From Nereocystis luetkeana (lineage: Eukaryota; Sar; Phaeophyceae; Laminariales; Laminariaceae): 64,000 nucleotides of DNA. The DNA is taken from NCBI GenBank assembly GCA_031213475.1, contig JARUPZ010000021.1, positions 7,261,420 through 7,325,419 on the forward strand, given 5' to 3'. Shown here in pieces: positions 59,330 through 64,000 of the stretch. Under the pieces are notes generated by a model. The model ran no database searches. It worked only from the letters and a program-made list of their open reading frames with translations, and was not told the DNA's origin. Position numbers and translations under genes: made by a program. Positions within the stretch are counted from its first letter, which is position 1, and each line of letters starts with the position of its first letter.

Positions 59330-60530
59330 ATATGACTTATTTTGCAATAATAATAACAGGAGGCTCGGTGCTTCAAAGACAGTCACGGGTACGAGAACAC
59401 AACAATACATACAAGTCAAATACAATTCAAAACGTAATACAAATTACGCAAGAAGATCAGAAAGCATGCTGTAAGACATACGTACTCAGGAACGGCAAAT
59501 AGCTGCTGCAAGGACGAGGCAACACGAAGGAAGGGACCATACCGGCATAATGATGGTGGGCAGGGGAAAGGAAACAAAGATAGAGAAAGGGCAAAAAGAA
59601 AGAAACGACGAAGAAGGGGGACACGCGGAACAGGGTACCCCAGGCGGTGATAGAAAAAATATGGGGGCACTACCTGAGTCGGGAGAGATAATATCTAGAC
59701 TCAGGCGCCTATATCCTCGGAGTAAACGACACTTTAATGACGGCCAGAGACAGGCGCGACTAGGGTGGAAGAAACGAACCGGGTTCGAACCGGTACACGA
59801 AAACTTGAGAAATAAGTGTGGACAGGGGTTTCCTCTCGCTCCCCGGCGCACAAAAAAAAATATAATGGGGGCCCGTCTTACCTAAATAATTGATTCCGGA
59901 ACCTAGCCACAGCGTTTGCAGTATCCTTCCTACTTTCGTCAATATATTTATTTGTTAGCTGTCAGTACTGCCGGTGTCACGCCCCCGCCTCATTGAACAA
60001 CCCAGCAAGATATACAAGCCACTGTGTGCTAAACTTCAGCAACTATAATAGAGGAACGGATACCGAGCCTTCCTCTATCATTTCGCTTCTTCTGCATTCT
60101 ATCTCTTCGCTTCTTCTGCATTCATTCGCCGACAGCTGTATCAGTACGGCTGCCCCCCCCCCCCTCCCCCTCGCCTCTTGTCTCAATGAGGAAACGGGTG
60201 TTTACTACGTATGTTTTTGGTGCTGTCTTACCCGACATGAATAGGCCTTGTGAAGGTATAGTGTAGATATATACGCTGGCGAAAGACACAGATAGGTCGA
60301 TACTGGATATAGCGCTCACTGCTTGTGTTCGACGACTTCTCATTGCATACATCAATGGCACACTCGAAACAAAAACGCACACAACAGAGACATTTTGGAT
60401 TTGAGCCTCGAACCCGTTTGTTGTATATAATGCACAACGAAAAAACAGTGGTGATGTACGCGATCTCCCATGTAACATTTTTACTTATTATGGTCATTAT
60501 CATCCGAGATATTTGTTTCCAATCCTTCGA
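59330..60530. other. No gene recognised; one isolated tRNA-like box
   Basis: On the minus strand 59795-59775 reads ACCGGTTCGAACCCGGTTCG, a perfect B-box, with GGGGAGCGAGAGGAAACC 50 nt upstream as a poor A-box. A full cloverleaf with a paired acceptor is not convincing, so this is more likely a SINE head or tRNA pseudogene. A second B-box-like GGGTTCGAGGCTC lies on the minus strand near 60412-60400. A 12-nt C run lies near 60155. Confidence 0.35.
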
Positions 60531-60536
60531 CATTGG

Positions 60537-60777
60537 CATTCTTATCGGAGAGTGTTTTTTTCATAATTATAATTATTTCCAAACTTTGGGAATAATTCGA
60601 GATATATGTATCAATATACGGAGGCGTTCTGACACTATTCGTGAAGTTGTCCAACAGCGAAAAAAACAAGTCTTTAAATTTCACGTATCTGGAAAAAAAA
60701 TCAGGAACATATAGAAGACTGAAAAACGTCTCGAAAAAAATGTCTAAATTACGGGAAACAACTCTCCGATAAGAATT
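60537..60777. mobile_element. MITE family F, copy 2
   Basis: Begins CATTCTTATCGGAGAGTG and ends CTCTCCGATAAGAATT. The interior matches copy 1 through ATATACGGAGGCGTTCTGAC, ACTATTCGTGAAGTT and a GAAAAAAAATCAGGAA-like stretch. A 16-nt C run follows at 60810-60825. Confidence 0.55.
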
Positions 60778-61159
60778 ACCTGGTAACTTTTTATTTTATT
60801 GGAGAGTTTCCCCCCCCCCCCCCCCTTTTCGACTTCTTTTTCGCGCAGTTTTTCAATCTCCCATATTTTCCTCTTTTTCTCCCCCAAATAAATGCGTAAA
60901 TTTAAATAACTCGATTTTTTGTCGCTTCTGGAAATGATCCTGCGAAACCCCTTGGCCAGCCCTGTGAGAGGAGCACGTCAGAACGGTCATGCTCCATCTA
61001 TCTCGTGCCTTCGGGTGGGCGCAAAAAGCGATATACGCTGGCTCTATTGTGATTTCTCTAGATGCTGGCTACCGCGGCGATACCGAGGACTTCCAGCCTG
61101 AGCGACAGCTTATTCGAAGGCTGCTGTACAGCCCCATAGGACTGTCAACTTTTTTTCTT

Positions 61160-61381
61160 GGAGTTGTACACAATTGAATTGGTTTGCTTTCTTATAAAAA
61201 ACGCCCGTTCTCATTTTTTGTTTCGTTCCCATTTTTCCGATTTGTCTGATAGTCTGGAGAATATCACGAATAAAATAGTGGCAGAACGTCTCCGAATATT
61301 GATACATTACATACATGCCTCCAATGGTTTCCAAACTTTGGGAATTTATATGGAAAAAGCGCTCTCCGACCAGAATGAGAC
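61160..61381. mobile_element. MITE family F, copy 3, inverted
   Basis: The complement of the interior (GATAGTCTGGAGAATATCAC, AGTGGCAGAACGTCTCCG) matches copies 1 and 2. The right end GCGCTCTCCGACCAGAATGA resembles the family terminus. The left end is unclear. Confidence 0.45.
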
Positions 61382-61384
61382 TGG

Positions 61385-62529
61385 ACCGATTTGTATCTAG
61401 ATACTACCTGGTAGGAAGTACAAGCAAAGCTTCCCTTTGGAATGTGTGTGACGTGAAGCCCCCGGGCATCCCAAAGCGAAAAGAGAGTCACAGGTAACAC
61501 GTATTATTATAAATATAGCCATTGTTGGCGAAAACGAGAGTCATATGTTAGCGCATTGCTCGAAGGAAATAGTAATAGGAGTGAACAGGAAAAGAAATGA
61601 GGACTACTGTTGTTTCTGTCGCCAATATACTACACTGCTACGTACATGCAAGCGGTACCATGGTGGGTTGTCTAGTATACTGTTATACTACACACCACTG
61701 CCGCTACTAGGCGGATGTACAACAGTACAGGTCACGGACTCCATAAATTACTATACTTGGTGCCATGGTACACTACTAGTAAATCGAGAGGTCAAGTAAC
61801 CACGCGGTACCATGGGTTGGTGCATTACTGCTATACTGATACTTTACACCACTGCCAGTAATACATACATACATACGTGGATGCAGTACAGAACAGACAG
61901 GTAGAAAAAGCACCAAAAAATACTATACCGTGCTGCTACCTACAGTTACTGCTACTACTACTTACTGCAAAAGCGGCTGACTCGTCGCAACAGGGTAGTA
62001 AACCTCTAACATCGTTATCAACACCAATAGGCAGCAACTAACTCGGCTTCAATGACTGCTGTACAGGTCTACACATGATCGAGGGCATCACGAAAAAAAC
62101 GGTGCTGGTAGTTTACGAGAGATTGAAACAACTACGGGCGTGTAATTACGGCAAACCAGCAAGATCAATACCTAGTAGGACGCAGCTCACCCTTCATGCG
62201 ACTCGCCAGACACCTCACGACGCTTCGCGCTTTGTGCAAGCAAATTTCTGCCTGTTCCATGAAAACCGGGCATGCTCCGTCCCGGCATAGATAGTAGAGA
62301 TGCGAGGGTCTATGGTCATACAACTACGGCGATGCATGAGATCGAGTACATATCCTCTATCGAATACCCCCCCCCCCCCATTTGTTCCGATGGCGTTTAC
62401 AGGTCGTATACTGTCCAAGTCCGTGCCGTGTAGTAACTTAACTGCTACTAGTAACTGCTGTAGGGGTGGGTGTTATTCTGTCACTGCACGCGAACACCTG
62501 ACTACAGTTCGGTGTTCGATAGTCTTCAG
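61385..62529. other. No gene recognised
   Basis: Short frames only. 61650-61735 and 61795-61885 share GGTACCATGG.., CTGCTATACTG-type and CACACCACTGCC segments, a diverged direct repeat. Confidence 0.4.
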
Positions 62530-62624
62530 TGTTCGTTTATAAAGGATAGACCACTGAGCTACCACTGGGCTACTAAGTCAGCGCTGACTGAGTAGCTCAG
62601 TGGTCTATCCTTTATAAACGAACA
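62530..62624. repeat. Near-perfect palindrome containing a tRNA A-box-like motif
   Basis: Arms 62530-62562 and 62592-62624 are perfect 33-nt inverted repeats. The 29-nt spacer centres on AGTCAGCGCTGACT (62576-62589), so pairing continues almost to the axis. The left arm carries an extra CACTGGGCTAC. Each arm includes GTAGCTCAGTGGTCTATCC, which resembles a tRNA D-arm/A-box. A C run (62368-62379) and a G run (62629-62641) lie on either side. No B-box or full tRNA is found. Confidence 0.7.
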
Positions 62625-62641
62625 TTCCGGGGGGGGGGGGA

Positions 62642-63290
62642 CCGATCCACAGTCGAATGAGAAATAAGCGACAAACTACCTGTACACCAGCGGTTGTTTG
62701 TTTTGGCCCCTTGCAGCGCATCATCGCCAGGCTCGTACAACTGTTTGTTTCCTTTTTGGTTTCCTGAGGTACATGACTAAGGTTCACGCCGACTTGTTGT
62801 GAAAAAAACCTGCCAATAATAAGGGTATCATCACATATACCAGGAACACCTTACGAGTATGTGTGTATCAGGCACACAATATTTGGGCTCGTCGAGCCTG
62901 CTGCACGTACGTCCTCCATACCTCAATTTATTCCAGAGATTGCTACGTTACCAGAGCGAGAACAGTATAAGAGAGGCCTTGCATACTGCAAGGCGGCGGG
63001 TGTACGGTATACTGTGCTAGTCTGTATACTTCAGTACAAGTATCGGTAGGCAACAACTTGTTTTATTCCATGCAATGTGACGTCACCCTGTACCATTCCG
63101 TGCTGTTGTTGTGGCAGCACGCCACCAGTAGTAGTAAAGCTCGGAATCCACATACTTATTTATCTACACAGCACGTATTGGACGGAGCGTTGTCGTGTCG
63201 TCCTATGATGTATGGAGGTGCTTCACTTGAACGTCCGGTTTAACCTGGCTATCGGAGAACCCCGGTTGCAACCTAGGGGGGAAAGACATT
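62642..63290. other. No gene recognised
   Basis: No conserved motif or long frame. Minus-strand 63275-63255 reads TAGGTTGCAACCGGGGTTCTC, a weak B-box-like sequence next to the SINE tail. Confidence 0.35.
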
Positions 63291-63294
63291 TTTA

Positions 63295-63560
63295 TATTTT
63301 TTTATTTTCTCATCTCATTTATTATCTTCGCACATCTTCTTCTCTCTCTCCTTCCAACTCGTAACTCAGATCCGGGGTCACATAGCAGGCTCTTCTCCCC
63401 CCTTCCCACTACGGTACGTGCCTTCATTTTTATCGCGAGAAGAGTTCAGCCTTCTTTTCTTCCCTCGTCGACTCCCATCGAATTGTGCCTACCCACGCCG
63501 CAAGGCGCTCTCAACAATTGAAGCCTTTTTTATTTTTGCAAATAAAGTCAATGTCCGACC
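63295..63560 (-). mobile_element. SINE copy lacking its tRNA head
   Basis: Matches 5575-5825 closely (GCACATCTTCTTCTCTCTCT, CTCAGATCCGGGGTCACATA, CGCGAGAAGAG, GTGCCTACCCACGC, GCAAATAAAGTCAATGTCCG). It stops at the point where the tRNA head would begin. The tail (TTTTTTATTTTC on the plus strand) faces left. Confidence 0.65.
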
Positions 63561-63564
63561 CAAG

Positions 63565-63790
63565 GCTTATAACGGTATAACGGCGGGACGGTAACGACGG
63601 TAGCGGCGGAACGTGAAGAAGGTAAAACCGCCGTCAAAATGGTCCCGTCCCGCCGACAAACTCCCTGGCCGTCGTCACTTACCGTCCCGCCGTGACGCCG
63701 AAAATTTCCGTCCCGTCCGGCCGATAAAATCTCTCTCGTTGGAAATCATCGTCCAGTCCCGTCCGTCATGACACGGCCTCCGGCGGATAT
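63565..63790. repeat. GGGACGG-rich inverted and direct repeat cluster
   Basis: GGCGGGACGGTAACGACGG near 63582 is echoed in the complement by CCGTCCCGCC and CCGTCGTCACTTACCGTCC (63660-63695). Further CCGTCCCGTCC units lie at 63705-63765. It can fold extensively. Content is unidentified; 63800-64000 shows nothing recognisable. Confidence 0.45.
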
Positions 63791-64000
63791 AACTTGCCTC
63801 TTCCCATGCGAGCTGCGTCCGTGGGCGTCTGTTCCCATCCATTCCCACCACGAATTACGAATTAATCAAGAAGTTTCGAGTTGCACTAAAATTCTGTAGT
63901 AATTCCTATCAAAATACATCTTATCATAAATCAAGGACAACTCCAATACAGCTATATGATTGAAATACGTAACGGACAGAAGTACTTGTACGATTTGTGG

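Noticed and set aside
59760..59870. Possible class II tRNA gene on the minus strand (perfect B-box GGTTCGAACCC).
   Set aside because: No convincing acceptor stem, A-box or anticodon arm; more likely a SINE head or tRNA pseudogene.
1..64000. CRISPR-like arrays, bacterial operons or rRNA genes.
   Set aside because: No regularly spaced identical repeats, no Shine-Dalgarno-led gene runs and no recognisable rRNA core sequences were seen.

Overview
This is nuclear DNA of a eukaryote. It has GT-AG introns, a Ty3/gypsy-type LTR retrotransposon, 5'-truncated LINE copies, tRNA-headed SINEs with A-rich tails, MITE-like foldbacks and many microsatellites. Protein-level flavour (cysteine-module secreted proteins, Tudor/SH3-like and SANT-like pieces in repeats) suggests an alga or other stramenopile-like protist with a repeat-rich genome. 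The species cannot be fixed from the sequence. Nothing bacterial or organellar was seen.

The only intact host genes I can support are two paralogues on the minus strand: gene A (329-4291, 7 exons, 210 aa) and gene B (40143-45239, 9 exons, 273 aa). Each begins with a 20-residue signal peptide exon, followed by three (A) or four (B) copies of a ten-cysteine module of about 64 residues. Every module is encoded by exactly two exons (about 107 nt and 85 nt; the last exon is 78 nt). All exon lengths, splice sites and intron phases agree between the two genes. The genes lie in a duplicated block (about 1-4960 and 39850-45920). A second duplicated block (about 8930-11815 and 53215-55240) lies in the same order and orientation, so the window probably holds two diverged copies of one larger tandem unit, separated and interrupted by mobile elements.

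Layout: 1-4.9 kb gene A and flanks; 5-21 kb a nested mosaic of LINE 3' ends, SINEs, MITEs, foldbacks and a composite B/E repeat; 21.2-25.8 kb a trinucleotide-rich region with broken protein-coding islands (SH3/Tudor-like, SANT-like, a Cys-containing exon); 26.0-34.15 kb a decayed but structurally complete Ty3/gypsy element on the minus strand with both LTRs, a primer-binding site and a polypurine tract; 34.2-39.8 kb repeats and unrecognised DNA; 40.1-45.9 kb gene B and flanks; 46-64 kb LINE and SINE fragments (including two reverse transcriptase C-terminal remnants), MITEs, a near-perfect tRNA-like palindrome and unrecognised AT-rich DNA.

The most interesting object is the gene A/B family: a secreted, all-cysteine-module protein with strictly symmetrical two-exon modules and a copy-number difference between paralogues. 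I know no named family or function for it.
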